Below are positions 12,621 to 24,254 of a stretch of DNA of 64,000 nt, one piece after another. The DNA lies in assembly GCF_027409185.1 (NCBI RefSeq), contig NC_084462.1, forward strand, positions 185,446,071 through 185,510,070, given 5' to 3'. The position numbers and the translations under genes are program-made. The notes under the pieces are model-generated. The model worked only from the letters and a program-made list of their open reading frames with translations, was not told the origin of the DNA and searched no databases. The DNA comes from Cynocephalus volans (taxonomy: Eukaryota > Chordata > Mammalia > Dermoptera > Cynocephalidae). Numbering within the stretch: position 1 is the stretch's first letter; each line of letters begins with the position of its first letter.

Positions 12621-12923
12621 ATGGACCTTGAGAGAATTATATTAAGTGAAACGAGTCAGGCACAGAAAGAGAAATACCACATGTTCTCACTTATTGGTGG
12701 GAGCTAAAAATTAATATATAAATTCACACACACACACACAGACACACAAATTGTGGGGGGGAAGAAGGTATAACAACCACAATTACTTGAAGTTGATATG
12801 ACAATCAAACAGAAAGGACATTGTTGGGGGGAGAGAGGGGAGGGACAAGGGAGGGAGGTTTTGGTAAGGGGCAACAATAATCAACAACAATGTATATTGA
12901 CAAAATAAAAGTTAAAAAAAAAA

Positions 12924-15226
12924 AGAAACACCTTATACCAAAGCCTATAGAATAATGCAAAAGCAGTCCTGAGAGGGAAGTTGATTGCATTAAGTGCTTA
13001 CATCAAAATAATTTAAAAACCTCAAATAAACAACCTATCTTTACACCCCAAAGAACTAAGTAAAAACAAGAACATCTCAATCCCAAAATTAGTAGGTTGA
13101 AAGAGATAATTAAGATTACAGCAGAACTAGATGGCATTGAGACCAAAGCAATGACACAGAAGATGAATTATAAAAGTTTGCTTTTTGAGAAGATAAAGAA
13201 AAGAAAAAAAAATTCTGTAGTTTAAAGAAAAAGAGGGAGAAAGAGAGAGAAGACTAATATAACAAAAATTAGAAATGGAAAAGGAGATAGTATGTCTGAT
13301 ACTACTGAAATACAAAGAATCATTGAAAACTATTATGAAGAACTATACACCAAAAAATTTGATAACTTGGAGAAAATGGATAAATTTCTGGACATATACA
13401 AAGTACCAAGACTGAACCAAGAATAAATAGAAAACCTGACTAGACCAATAGCAAGCAACAAGATTGAAGCAGTAATATGTAGTCACCCAACAAATAAAAG
13501 CCCAGGACCGAATGATTTTACTGCTAAAATTTACCAAACTTATGAAAAAAAAATTAGTGTCAATCCTTTCAAAGCTGTTCAAAAAAGGGGGGAATGGGAG
13601 AAAGAAACAGAAGTCATTCTCTCAAAGTCATTCTATGAGGACAGCATCACTACGATGCCATAATCAGACAAAGATAACAAAAAAAAAAAAAAAAAAGGAA
13701 GGTCTTGGCCAGTATCCTTCAGGAACATAGAAACAAAAATTCTCAACACATATGAAAAAAAAGAATTCAACAGCACATAAAAAAGATTATACACTATGAC
13801 CAAGCGGGATTTTTCCAAGGGATGCAAGGATGGTTCAATATATGCAAATTAATAAACATGATATGCCATATTGAATAAAACCAAGAACAATAGGCATATG
13901 ATCATCTCAAGAGACATAGTATAAGCACGTGACAAAATTCACCATTTCTTTATTATGAGACACTTAATGAAGCAGGTATAGAAGAAAAAAATAAGTAATA
14001 TGCAATAAAAGACATACATGACAAACCCACCAAACATCATCCTGAACAGCAAAAACCTTAAAGATTTTTCTTTAAGAGCAGGAAGAAGTCAAGCGTGCTC
14101 ACTCTCACCTCTCCTATTTCACATTGTACTGGAAGCACTAGCCAGAGCAATCAGTCAGGACAAAGTGATAAAAGGCATCCAAATTGATAAAGAAAGTCAA
14201 ATTGTCGCTGTTTGAAGATGCCACGGTTTTATAGACAGGACAACATAAACACTGTACCAAAAAATTCTGAGATCTGATAAACACGTTCAGTACATTTTCA
14301 GGATACAAAACTAAATATACAAAAATCAGTAGTGTTTTTACATGCCAAGAATGAACTAGAAGAAAAAGAAATTGAAAAAAGAATCCCATTTACAATAGTC
14401 ACCCCAAAAAATAAAATTCCTGGGAATAAATTTAACCAGGGAGGTCAACGATCTCTAAAATGAGAACTACAAATCAATGCTGAAAGAAATTAAAGAGGAC
14501 ACCAAATGATGGAAAGACATATCATGTTCATGTCCAGATAGAGTTAATGTGAAAATGTCCATTAGACATTTTCCTCAATGCAATTCCCATCAAAATACCA
14601 ATTATATTCTTCAAAGAAACAGAAAAACAAATCGTAACATTCATATGGAAAAACAAAGGACACCAAATAGCAAATCAGTATTGAGCAAAATAATAATGAT
14701 AATATAAATAATAATAATAATAATAATAATAAAGCCCGAGGCATTAAACTACCTGACTTCAAATTATTCTACAAAGCTGTAATAACCAAAAGAACACTGT
14801 ACTTGCATAAAACCTATATTCAGGCCAATGGAAAAGAATAGACAACCCAGAAATCTACCCAGGTACTTACAGCCAACTGATCTTTGACAAAGGCACCAAG
14901 AACATGCATTGAGGAAAGGACAGACTCTTCAATAAATGGTTCTGAGAAAACTGGATATCCATGTGAAGAAGAATAAAACTAAACTTTTAGCTCTCACCAT
15001 ATACCAAAAGCAACTCAAAACTGATTAAAGAGAAATACAAGGCCAAAATAAATAAATCTAATAGAAAATAAATAATACAGGAAACACCTCAGGATTTAAT
15101 ACCGGGCAAGGGTTTTATGAATAAGACCTCAAAGCCCAGGCAACAAAAGGAACAAAAACAAATGGGATTAGTTCATACGAACAAGCTTCTGCACAGCACA
15201 GGAAACAATTAACAGAATAAAAATTA
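12924..15226 (+). mobile_element. Old L1, part 3 (ORF2, RT to C-terminal)
   Basis: Resumes exactly where the old L1 was split at 5727. Degenerate ORF2 sequence covers the reverse-transcriptase region (a counterpart of the young L1 region 10,000-11,600). It includes an ATA/AAT repeat at about 14,695-14,731. It breaks off at 15226 into a solo LTR. Confidence 0.82.
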
Positions 15227-16067
15227 TGTCAGAGGTAAGGTCCCAGGGGACCAATAGTCAGCCTCGATCCACCCTGTTCTATTACCAGGTTCTTGACTCC
15301 ACCACAGGAATGAATTGAAGAAGAGAGTCACACTAGAATGTGAGAGCAAGTTTAATATAACAGATAAGAAATACAGGTTCCATGGAGAGAGTGCAGCAAG
15401 CTCCAGAGACTGAGCAGGGCCCACGCCAAGTTTCCCACAGAAGTAAGTTCAGTACAGACGTCAAGTCTACCACAAAAGCAAGAAAACCAAACTTAAAGTT
15501 CAGTATGATGTGCAGGCTGGATCAAGAGAGCGAGCAGCTGCTCATTGAGAGTAAGTTCAGTACAAACGAAAGTGCACGCACCGCAGCCAGTGGAGTTCAG
15601 GAGGCCTCCAGGTAAGTGAGCGACAACTCCACCTCCTGCTGGAATTCAGCTTTTTATAGTTTCTCTATCTAATGAACGTTCAGTTAAGGAGGTGGCTCTC
15701 AGTTATGCAACAGTCTTTCACATGCTCAGTCTCTTCCTGGAGCATGTTCATTGGTCAAATCCTGCCACATGCACCAGGCATATTCAAGAATATTCTGTGT
15801 TCTCTAGCACCTCTAGTGGAAGGTCATTCAGCTATGAGGGTTATAGAACCCTTCTCTACTGGGCATGCCCAGACACTGGATTTGCATAAGTCAGTCCCTT
15901 GTGGTTTCATTTCCCCTCAGTTAGTGCTGAAAATAGATCTAACTGGCAACAGTAACTTTCCTCTAAGGGAGAGCCCAGAGGGGGTTCCAGAGACCTCAGG
16001 CAGTAGATGAAAACCCAGAGATTGTCCTGAAAGCTGAACCCTGGGAAACCGAGCACCTCCTATATCA
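15227..16067 (-). mobile_element. Solo LTR, minus strand
   Basis: An 841-bp non-L1 block with TG...CA ends on the minus strand (starts TGATATAGGAGG, ends CTCTGACA). Read on that strand it has TATAAAAAGC near 15,655 and ATTAAA near 15,350 followed by an R-U5-like end, the usual LTR order. Old L1 sequence continues on both sides. The flanks are A-rich and I see no clear duplication, so the ends could be off by a few bases. It is not similar to the LTR at 4212. Confidence 0.68.
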
Positions 16068-16454
16068 AAAAGACAACGTACAGTTAGGAAAAAAATGTTT
16101 TTTCTTTTGCAAACTACATATCCAACAAGGATTAATATCCAGAATATACAAGGAACTCAAAAAAATTAACAGACTGTAAATTAGTTCAGCTATTATGAAA
16201 GGTGGCATGGCAGTTTCTCTAAAAACTGAAGATAGAACTACCATAGCATCTAGCAAGCCCAGTACTGGGTATGAATCAAAAGAAAAGTAAATAATCATGT
16301 GGAAGGGACACCTGCACTCTCATGTTTACCACAGCTCTATTCATAATAGCCAAGACAGGGAATCAATCCACATGTTCATTAACAGATGATTGCATAATGA
16401 TAATGGGAATAGATACATAATGAAATGCTATTCAGCCATAAAAATATAATTGAA
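16068..16454 (+). mobile_element. Old L1, part 4 (ORF2 end)
   Basis: Last recognisable part of the stack's old L1, containing the ORF2 C-terminal region (for example AACTCAAAAAAATTAACAG and the later cysteine-rich part). It is cut off by the following SINE before a 3' UTR is reached. Confidence 0.78.
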
Positions 16455-16650
16455 GGGCCAGCCCCATGGCTCGCTCTGGAGAGTGCGGCGCTGGTAGCAC
16501 CGTGGCTGCAGGTTTGGATCCTATATAGGGATGGCCGGTGCACTCACTGGCTGAGCATGGTGCGGACGACACCAAGCCAAGGGTTGCGATCCCCTTACCG
16601 GTCAGAAAAAAAGAAGAAGAAGAAAAAAAATATATATATATATATATTTG
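16455..16650 (+). mobile_element. tRNA-Ile-like dimeric SINE
   Basis: Begins GGGCCAGCCCCATGGCTCGC, with the junction core GGATCCTATATAGGGATGGC and the second-monomer end ATCCCCTTACCGGTCA near 16,605, then an A/GA-rich tail and a TA repeat. The most complete of the three copies. A short imperfect flank match (ATATAATTGAA versus ATATATATTTGAA) may be the target duplication. Confidence 0.85.
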
Positions 16651-16873
16651 AAAGAGAAACCACATTTTAAGGGAACACACAAAGCAAATAAAGGAAAACA
16701 AAAACAAAAACAAGAGTTCCTGAGTATGACTTTTACTGAACAGAGACAGGAAAGACCAAAGACTGAAAGGAAACCCTGGGTGTCCTGTGCACCTGCTCCT
16801 GAGTGGAAATTCTCCATGTAGTGTGTTCTGAGTTCACTCAACCACCGAGTCCCCTCCTGTCTTCCTGCCAAGG

Positions 16874-16912
16874 GGTTTGTGTCTGGGCTCACGCTGACTT
16901 CCCGTCACTGTG
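16874..16912 (-). promoter_or_regulatory. Consensus 23-RSS of clan-II IGHV gene
   Basis: On the minus strand: heptamer CACAGTG directly after the V end, 23-bp spacer, nonamer ACACAAACC. All positions match consensus, so RAG should use it. Confidence 0.93.
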
Positions 16913-17351
16913 TCTCTCGCACAGTAATACACGGCCGTGTCCTCGACTATCAGGCTGCCCAATGTTAAATAAGATTGGCTCTTGGAGGTGTCCCTGGTGA
17001 TGGTGACTCGGGATTTAAGATCTGTATTATAATTTGTGCTTCCACCACCCCATATCACACCAACCCACTCCAGCCCCTTTCCTGGAGGCTGGCGGATCCA
17101 GTGCACATGATAGCTGGTTAAAGAGAATCCAGAGACAGAGCAGGTGAGAGACAGGGTCTGTGAGGGTTTCACCAGGCCAGGACCTGACTCCTGCAGCTGC
17201 ACCTGGGACAGGACACCTGGGGACAAGAAGCATCACCGTCAGTCAAACATGCATGAAACCACCACATTCCCAGGTTCCATTTCCTGAAGTCCCCGAAACA
17301 CTCACAGCAGGGAGCAGCCACCAGGCAGAGAAGCAGCCCCAGGACATCCAT
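16913..17351 (-). CDS. IGHV: IGHV gene, clan II, apparently functional
   Basis: Germline variable segment for antibody heavy chains. Leader exon 17351-17306 encodes [15 protein letters not shown] and ends at a GTGAGTG donor. An 89-bp intron follows, then V-exon 17216-16913, entered by CCCCAG. The mature part starts [20 protein letters not shown], with Cys23 in SLTCSVSG, Trp41 in [14 protein letters not shown], and a short CDR2 VIWGGGSTN. Framework 3 ends DTAVYYCAR with Cys104. No stop or frameshift is present, and a consensus RSS and an upstream octamer flank it. Framework 1 is IGHV4-like, while CDR1/CDR2 ([17 protein letters not shown]) recall IGHV2-type genes of rodents, so I assign clan II only. 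The odd framework 3 piece [10 protein letters not shown] departs from the usual pattern but keeps hydrophobic spacing. Confidence 0.93.
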
Positions 17352-17432
17352 GCTCTGATGAAGGGCTCCTGGTGGAAGGAGACTGGGGCTGCTCAGCCCA
17401 GAGCTGGCCTTTCAGCCTGACACTGGGGTCTG

Positions 17433-17440
17433 CTTTGCAT
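17433..17440 (-). promoter_or_regulatory. IgH promoter octamer, one mismatch
   Basis: ATGCAAAG on the minus strand (consensus ATGCAAAT, Oct-1/Oct-2 site), 82 bp upstream of the leader ATG at 17351. Position and strand suit a V promoter. Confidence 0.7.
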
Positions 17441-17907
17441 GAGGAGGCGCCTGCGGATATAAGTGTGGGAGCAGAGGGGACGGTCTCTGTCTGTCCTTGT
17501 CTGGGCAGAGCGTTTTACCTTGTGCTGCTGAGAGGAACTAGGGAGACAGAACCTCAGAGACTCTTCTCTGCATCACTGCCTGGTCTTCCTGTTTCCAGAC
17601 AAATATGAAGAGAAGTGGGGATGGAAGATGGAAGGTTCGACAGTACAGAACATGAAGAAATGTTTAAATTAAAGAGATTCTAGGTTCAAGGAAAAGTCCA
17701 TGACCCTTTGATCCTCATGTGCTCCATTGACTGTGTCTGGTGTTTGATGCTGTCCATCAGCAGATGGCCTCAGTCTCTCTGCACACAAACCTGTTATGTG
17801 TGACTTCAAGTGAGACAGTTGGAATTTTTTAGAATTTTGTAGTTGGCTCCCTCGAGAATAGGCAGAATTTCCTAAGACACTCAGATATGAGTATGTGTCA
17901 TTGTGGG
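17441..17907. other. V upstream flank, non-coding
   Basis: 5' flank of the preceding V gene. No additional element is recognised. Confidence 0.5.
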
Positions 17908-17938
17908 GTGTGTGTGTGTGTTTGTTTGTGTATGTGTG

Positions 17939-17982
<44 letters not shown>

Positions 17983-18050
17983 AGAGAGAGAGAAAGAGAG
18001 TATAAACATATACATACCCATATACATATATATCTATGTATTTATTGAGA
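17908..18050. repeat. (TG)n microsatellite with GA and TA runs
   Basis: TG dinucleotide repeat broken by TTTG units to about 17,980, then a GA run and a TA-rich tail. Polymorphic length is expected. Confidence 0.9.
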
Positions 18051-19054
18051 GAGAAAGACCCATACCCGATTCTGTTCCTGAGAGACAAGTCCCTAAGGCA
18101 AACACATAGACAAGATGACTCCCCCCACCCACTATGTGACAAAGTCATGTGGGACTAGAACTCTTACTGGGGATATTTCTAGAGAACTCCATCTTCTTCA
18201 GTCTCATTTACAAATTATCTGTTCACACTCCTGCCCCAACACTTCCAATGTCAGCCTTGACTGTCACATCAGACTCAGTCTTAAGGTTCATTATCTTGTC
18301 ACATGCTTCAAGTCAGAGGTGACTCCTCAGTGGTGTTGTCTCAAGTGCAGTCCTCCTGCATCTGCAGCCCTGTGAGATGGACACTCTCTGTGCCCTGCCT
18401 CCCCTTCACCCAACATACTGTGGAGAGTCACATTCAGGATGACCACTGTAGACAATCCTGTTCAAGGAGTAATTCCAGGCACCTGGGAGTCACTAGATCA
18501 CAGCAACTTTGAGCACCAGCTGGGCACATTGTGCCACTGTCTGGTGCTGGCTCATTTCTACTGTTTGGGAATGACACCGTGTGACTCACAGCTTCCCTCT
18601 TTGGGATCCTAGTCCCACCCTGTTAGGAAGACTTCCTTTCTCAATTTCAAATTGGTATTTTCACTTGATTACATCTTTTAGGCTTTTTAAATTTAAAATA
18701 AGCAGGGATAAGTTACAGGTTGTGTAATTGTAATACAATACATGTAAGAATTGCTCTTGTGACAATCCAGTTGCATACAGTGAATAATCCTATCTAGCCA
18801 CATATACAATGACTTTGAAATGGAGAAGAGGTACAAATAACAAACGGGGACTATGCATCTGTGTAGATCAGCAGATTCCACATAAGGAAACAGTGAAGTC
18901 CCTGGAGTAATTGATCTCTTTTCTTAGAGGCCGGGGTTTAAGGAAAATTTAGACTCAAAAGTAGGATGGTAAAGTAGGTTTAAAGGCATGGATTTGCTTA
19001 TAAAAAATGAAAATACAGAACCCTACCAGAAAAAAAGTATGCTCACTCCCATAC
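18051..19054. other. Intergenic, nothing recognised
   Basis: Unique-looking non-coding DNA. No RSS, leader or repeat family was identified on either strand. Confidence 0.5.
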
Positions 19055-19164
19055 TTGCTCTGCACCTGCCCCTGGAGCTGGACCCTAGGGGCAGTGGGTC
19101 CTGAGTGTCCCTCCCAAACAGTTCAGTGTCACTTCCAGGGCTTCTGCTGCTTTCCCCAGACAAT
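19055..19164 (-). pseudogene. Possible relic of an IGHV 3' flank
   Basis: TGCTCTGCACCTGCCCCTGG followed by GTGGGTCCTGAGTGTCCCTC matches, by eye, the sequence found just beyond the V ends at about 38,605, 45,707 and 44,180. The V-exon that should follow at higher coordinates is absent, and L1 sequence begins at about 19,165. This suggests a V segment lost by insertion or deletion. The similarity is short. Confidence 0.4.
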
Positions 19165-19490
19165 TGTTGCAGAGATTTTCCGCTAAGTTTTACTCTAATA
19201 GTTTCATAGTTTCAGGACTTAAATGTAATTTTTATTCCGTTTTGAGTTGATTTTTGTGTAAGGGTGCAATTTCACCTTTTTTACATGTGGATATACATTT
19301 TGACCAACACAATTTTCTTTGAAGTAACTGTGCTCTTTCCAATGTGTGTTCTTGGTGACTTTATTAAAAATCAGTTGAACATAAATGTTTGGTTTTATTT
19401 CTGGGCTCCCTGCTCTATTTGTCTATATGTCTGTGTGTATGTCATCATGATGCTGTTTGGATTATTTTAGCTTTATAATATAGTCTGACC
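19165..19490 (-). mobile_element. L1 fragment, antisense
   Basis: Reverse-complement L1 ORF2 sequence, including the stretch TTTTGAGTTGATTTTTGTGT at about 19,241, the complement of the conserved ORF2 segment also seen near 11,770. Confidence 0.7.
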
Positions 19491-19496
19491 CAATAT

Positions 19497-20278
19497 GAAG
19501 TCACATCTATCTCAGGGTTGCAAGGACAGTTCAAAAGAGTCAAGTAAATAAATATGATAAGTGCCATTACAGAATGAATGAGAAAAAGCATATGGTCATC
19601 TCGATAGAGGCAGAAAAAGCATTTAACACATTTCAACATATTTGCAATAACAAATATCAGCAAATTAGTTACAGAAATAATATCCCTCACTATATTGAAG
19701 GTCATATATGACAATCACACAGCTAATAACATGCTTAACAGTGAAAGATTACATTTCTTATATGTGGTCAGAACAAGACAACATCCTCTGTCACCTCTTC
19801 CCTTCAACATAGATTCTGGAATTTCTAACAACAGCATTGAGGTAATAGAAATAAATAAATGACATCCACTTATGAAAGTGAATAAAAGTTTCTCCTGTTT
19901 GCTAACATGATCTCTCATACAAAAACACTAAAGACTCCACATATTAAATGCAATAACTAATAAACATATTTAGTAATATTGCATGACAGAAAATCAGCAT
20001 ACTGAAATCGGTAGTGTTTCTATACACTAGCACTGAACCGTCTAAAAATAAATCAGTAAAACAATCCCATATAAAGTAGTATCAGAGAAAAACAATGAAA
20101 TTCTTGGGAATAAATTTAACCAGATTAAAGATTTGTATACTGAAAACTCTAATGCTTTGATAAAAACATGGAAGTATTAATGGATGAGGATTTTTTCAAA
20201 ATTGATGGCAGACATAAAAATGCAGATTAATAAGTCTACAGAGCACCGACATGATAAATAAAGCAAGAGCAATGAAGT
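19497..20278 (+). mobile_element. Old L1 fragment, sense (RT region)
   Basis: Degenerate ORF2 sequence, comparable to 10,600-11,250 of the full-length L1 (Ile-Ser-Ile-Asp-Ala-Glu-type box near 19,600). It ends at the AC repeat. Confidence 0.7.

Positions 20279-20328
<50 letters not shown>
20279..20328. repeat. (AC)n microsatellite
   Basis: About 24 uninterrupted AC units. Confidence 0.95.
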
Positions 20329-20330
<2 letters not shown>

Positions 20331-22159
20331 CTATGACCAAGATATTAAATGTTATCACATTAAAACAGAACATACTTAAAGCAGTTAGGTTTAGAAATGC
20401 TTACATGTAAAAGAAGAATCATAAGCATTTCAGAGGGCTACTTGTCAGATTCAGTGCAAACAAAAATCAAGAGGTTTGAAATATATGAAGTGTTGGAATA
20501 GACAACCACCACAGCCCAGGATTCTATATTCAGGTAAACACTCATTCAAAAGTGAAGACGAGCAACATACGCTCATATACTCCTCCCCCAAGAAGGGATG
20601 AATATTTGATATTTATTGAATAGCACAGAAATTATAGCCCATGATAATAGATTGTGTATTTCAAAATAGCAAAGGGAGTAAATTTTGAATGTCTCATCAC
20701 AAAAATGATAAGGTGAGGTGATTAATACTCTGGTCAGTTTGACCTTATTATTCCACATTATATACATTTATCAAAATGTCACATTGTTCCTATAAATGAA
20801 TACAATCATGATTTGTCAGTCAAGGTAATATTAATAAAAATTGAAGTAGAAATAAAGCCTCTCTCAGACCACACAGTAGTAAAGGATCGGGGCGTCCCTC
20901 AGAATCATGAACGAGGTGAGCACAGCTGCCAGCACAGCTTCTATTCGACACCTTCAATGTGACAAGGGGACGTAAAGAAGCAACATCCATAAGGACACAC
21001 ACACACAGTCCTTGATCTCCAGGTGTGACACAAAGAGGTCTGGTTTCAGGTTTTGCACGTAAAAAGCTTGGACGTCATCACTCCCAACCAGACAACAAGA
21101 AAAACACTGAACGAACTGAAAGTCAGTAACTCTTCTTACATCTGTAAAAGAAGTGAAGTCACAGGGTGAACTGCTGTCCCCAAAATGGAAGAAGCAGTTT
21201 AGGGAAAGTACATATTAATTGTCAGGGCCCCGCAGATGTTCAGAATCTTGCTGAGCATTTGTTGTAAATAGCCATGTTTGCCCAGGTGTTCCTTGTTTAT
21301 TGTCTAGCATAATTGTTCATGGGCACCCAGGTGTCCTGGGTTATCGGACTTGAGTATAAAGGATGAGTGGCACAGATCCAGTTCCCCTGACCCCAGGATG
21401 CCCCCAGGGGTTCACAGGGAGGCCACTACTGCTGCTGAAGTCTGTTGCTTTGACTGCCCAGACTTCTGAGAAAATGCTGTCCCCTCTGAGGAAGCTGGGG
21501 ACTGAGCTTCTGTTGTCTGCCAATGACTCCCAGGATCCTTCCCAATTACCTAGCATGGAAGTGCCTGTGAGTGTCCTAGGCATGGAAGAGGTTGCTGACC
21601 CAGTCCAGCAAGTGAGGGGTCTGTGACTCAGTCAGAACGATGTGTTTGAAGCGTCTGTAAAGCCCTAGCCCTAGCCCTGACATTACGAATGGAAACCTTA
21701 GTGTATCTTAAATAATGAAACATTTTGTCTTTAGTTATGAATAGCCCTAGCAATACAATTGTCTATAGCAATACATGCAGTCAGTTAGAAGCAGAGGGTC
21801 ACAGCTTGTCTGATCAGAAACTCATGAGCAGAAATCTCTGATGGATCTGGGAAGGGGTAGAAAAACCAGAACTGTAGCTGAAGAATTGCTGAGGACTGAG
21901 GGTGGGAAAATCTGAGAGCTGGGTGCATCCCAGGGGAATGGTCTCAGGATTTCCAACACTTTAAACTCTACCTCAAGGTTCCAACTACATTCTCAAAGAA
22001 AATATCAGAAAAAGAATCCTCATGTTCCCAGCAGAGAGAGGGGGAAAGATGCCATTTGGAAGTATGCCAGGGCATTATCTTCTTTATAAGAAGACTTGAC
22101 CACAGGAGAAACTAATTCAGCTGATCCTAATAGGATGGGGTTTCATCAGAACATAACTG
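20329..22159. other. Intergenic with old repeat debris and a candidate LTR
   Basis: 20,340-20,570 looks like very degraded L1. A block starting TGTCAGGGCCCCGCAG at 21,221 holds a TATA-like GAGTATAAAGG near 21,354 and could be an LTR to about 21,650, but ends and duplication are unclear. A short CCCTAG triplet repeat lies at about 21,662. No gene is seen. Confidence 0.4.
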
Positions 22160-23665
22160 ACCTGAGAGAAGAGAAACACCCAATTCCTTCCCCAACACTG
22201 AGAGCCTTCCAGTCTCCCCTAAGAAATGGGTAAAGGAAAAAGCACCTGGGAAGGTCATGCCCAGGACACAGCTCAGTAAAGGACAGAAGTCATCACAGGA
22301 CTGTGCAGTGCTTCCTCTACCCCACAACTTACCCACCTCAACAGGGCTTCTGTGCAATAACAGAAAAAAGCTAAAACACCACATGCACCTCAGACACTAG
22401 TTAAGAAGTCTCTACAAAATCCTAGTCCACAGAAGAGACAAAAACAAGGACATCAGGGGACTTCTTTTTCAGCTGGAGCATTGTCTTGTCATCCCCTACA
22501 TGTGTCTTTTGCAGGGACATAGTTTTTAATTAATGATTCCACAATGCCCGTATTTCTTCCCGGAATCATACTGTTGTCTCACCTCCTCAGCATGTAGTTT
22601 TTCCTCTTTTCCTGAAACATAGACAAGCCGCAGTTTCCCTGCTCTGCACCATATGAGGATTCTGCCATCACGGTTCAGCCTCATTACTGAGCCTCTGATC
22701 TGTGCCTGCACAGGGAAGAGAGAGTTGACAGTAATTAAGCAGGGCCCTGGACCTGTGGCGCTGAGAGTACAGGGACAGATCAAGGGAGAATTTACACAAT
22801 AGAAGACAGAGAGTGACGGAGGGGGAGTGTCTGAGGGACACAGGGGGACGGCAGAGAGTGGGCAGAGATTAGAACTCTGTCCAGCTGGCTCTCATTATCC
22901 CCATGGAATTTCCCATGGAAGCCGAGAGATGCATCTTAGGACAGAGTTCCCAAGGCTATTTTGAGGGAAGCAGACCAAAAATTCACCCAGCAGGACTCTG
23001 ATGGCTTTCTATCAGTGTGCTTGTCACCCTGAATCTTCCACATGGAAATATGAGCGGAGCGCTTGACCCTAAGGCAGCGGCTTCTCCCTCCAGAGCACAG
23101 AGGGATGGACAGAGAGTGGGACAAATCCTGAACATCAGTGTCCGTGGTGTGGATGAGGATTCAGAGGCTAAAGTGCCTTACAGAGCACAGAGACACTGTG
23201 GGCAGAGGTTATGGACAACGATTACTACAATGTGGGGACGTGTGCTTGACGGAGAAAAAGGACCATTTAGGGACAGTGTGGACCTGGACTGAGCTAAACT
23301 TTAGGGAAAATTATTCTTAATCAGGGGAAGATAAGAATCCTTACAATGATTTGCAAGTCAGGAAAGAGCACAGGTCATGTTAACACCTGAGAAAATAAAG
23401 GTCTCAGTGAATGTGACATCTTATCTACAAATGAGGAAAGTTACTTCACTCTGTGTTGCCTTCAGTGAGAATGTGAGAAAATAGAGTCACAAAGAACAAA
23501 GCAGGAAATGACCCTGGGGGACATCAAGGAGTCAGCAGAGCAGAGGAAAGCTCAGATCCCAAGAGGAACCCCCTATCCCCTCTCTGCACCTGCTCCATGG
23601 GGCACAGGAGCTGGGTGGGCCTTGAGCGCCCCCTGCAGCCCAGTCCCCTCCTGTATCCTGAGAGA

Positions 23666-23704
23666 GGTTTGTGTTTGAGCTCACGCTGACTTCCCCTCAC
23701 TGTC
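23666..23704 (-). promoter_or_regulatory. 23-RSS with mutated heptamer (unit A)
   Basis: Minus strand: heptamer GACAGTG (consensus CACAGTG), 23-bp spacer, perfect nonamer ACACAAACC. The first heptamer base, where RAG nicks, is G rather than C. Changes in the first three heptamer bases are known to impair recombination strongly. Confidence 0.85.
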
Positions 23705-24142
23705 CCTCACACAGTAATATGTAGTCATGTCCTTGAAGGTCACAGAGCTCAGCTGCATGGAGAAATGCAGCTTGGACATGTCTCTGATGATGGAGATGAG
23801 GCTCTTGAAGGATGGGGCATAACTTGTGCTGCCACCAGAACTGATATATCCCATTAACTCACACCCCTTCCCTGAGTGCTCGTGGATCCATCTCCAACCA
23901 TAACCACTGGTTGTGATGGAGTCACCAGAGACGGTGCAGGTGAGGGAGAGGGTCCGCGAGGGCTTCACCAGTCCTGGGCCCGACTCCTGCAGCTGCACCT
24001 GAGACAGGACACCTGGGACAAGGAAAATCTATCCCTGTAAGTCGTGTGAAGTCACAACCATCTCACAGACACATGTGTGACATCTGAGACACTCACCTTG
24101 GGGAGCTGTCACCAGGCAAAGGAGAAGACCCCACAGTCTCAT
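23705..24142 (-). CDS. IGHV: IGHV4-like gene, open frame but compromised
   Basis: Leader exon 24142-24097 encodes [15 protein letters not shown] with a GTGAGT donor. An 84-bp intron follows, then V-exon 24012-23705. The mature part starts [20 protein letters not shown], with Cys23 in SLTCTVSG, Trp41 in [13 protein letters not shown], and Cys104 in TTYYCVR. No stop is present. Framework 2 is odd: the usual Arg-Gln after Trp-Ile is His-Glu, and GLEW has become GCEL, adding a free cysteine and losing a conserved tryptophan. Framework 3 DTAVYYC reads DMTTYYC. The heptamer and octamer are also mutated, unlike its duplicate at 27,717. In IMGT terms this is an ORF-class gene at best. Confidence 0.85.
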
Positions 24143-24254
24143 CTTCTATTAGGCCCCAACTCTGCCTTCCCCAGAGCCCTGAGCCCTGTATGAGGACAGA
24201 CCTGTGAGCTTCCACAGCCCAAGGGTCTACATTCACCCTAGAGCTTGAAGGAAA

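Larger units (their letters stand above)
5728..12923 (+). mobile_element. Full-length LINE-1 inserted in the old L1
   Basis: This 7.2-kb element has a GC-rich 5' UTR, ORF1, ORF2, a G-rich 3' UTR and an A-tail. It is flanked by a 13-bp duplication with one mismatch, AGAAACACATTAT at 5715-5727 and AGAAACACCTTAT at 12924-12936, and the old L1 reads on across it. Both ORFs carry a few stops and frameshifts, so this copy is inactive but young compared with other L1s here. Its 3' end closely matches those at 44757-45470 and 51671-52040, which marks one recently amplified subfamily. Confidence 0.92.

Noticed and set aside
16455-16650. Functional tRNA genes within the SINE monomers
   Set aside because: The tRNA-like parts are diverged, lack a proper anticodon arm and acceptor pairing, and sit in retroposed copies.
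17669-18148. 159-codon minus-strand frame with Thr-His repeats
   Set aside because: Translation of the TG/GA microsatellite next to a V flank.
21650-21690. Telomere-like or functional CCCTAG repeat
   Set aside because: Only three units and not the vertebrate CCCTAA repeat.
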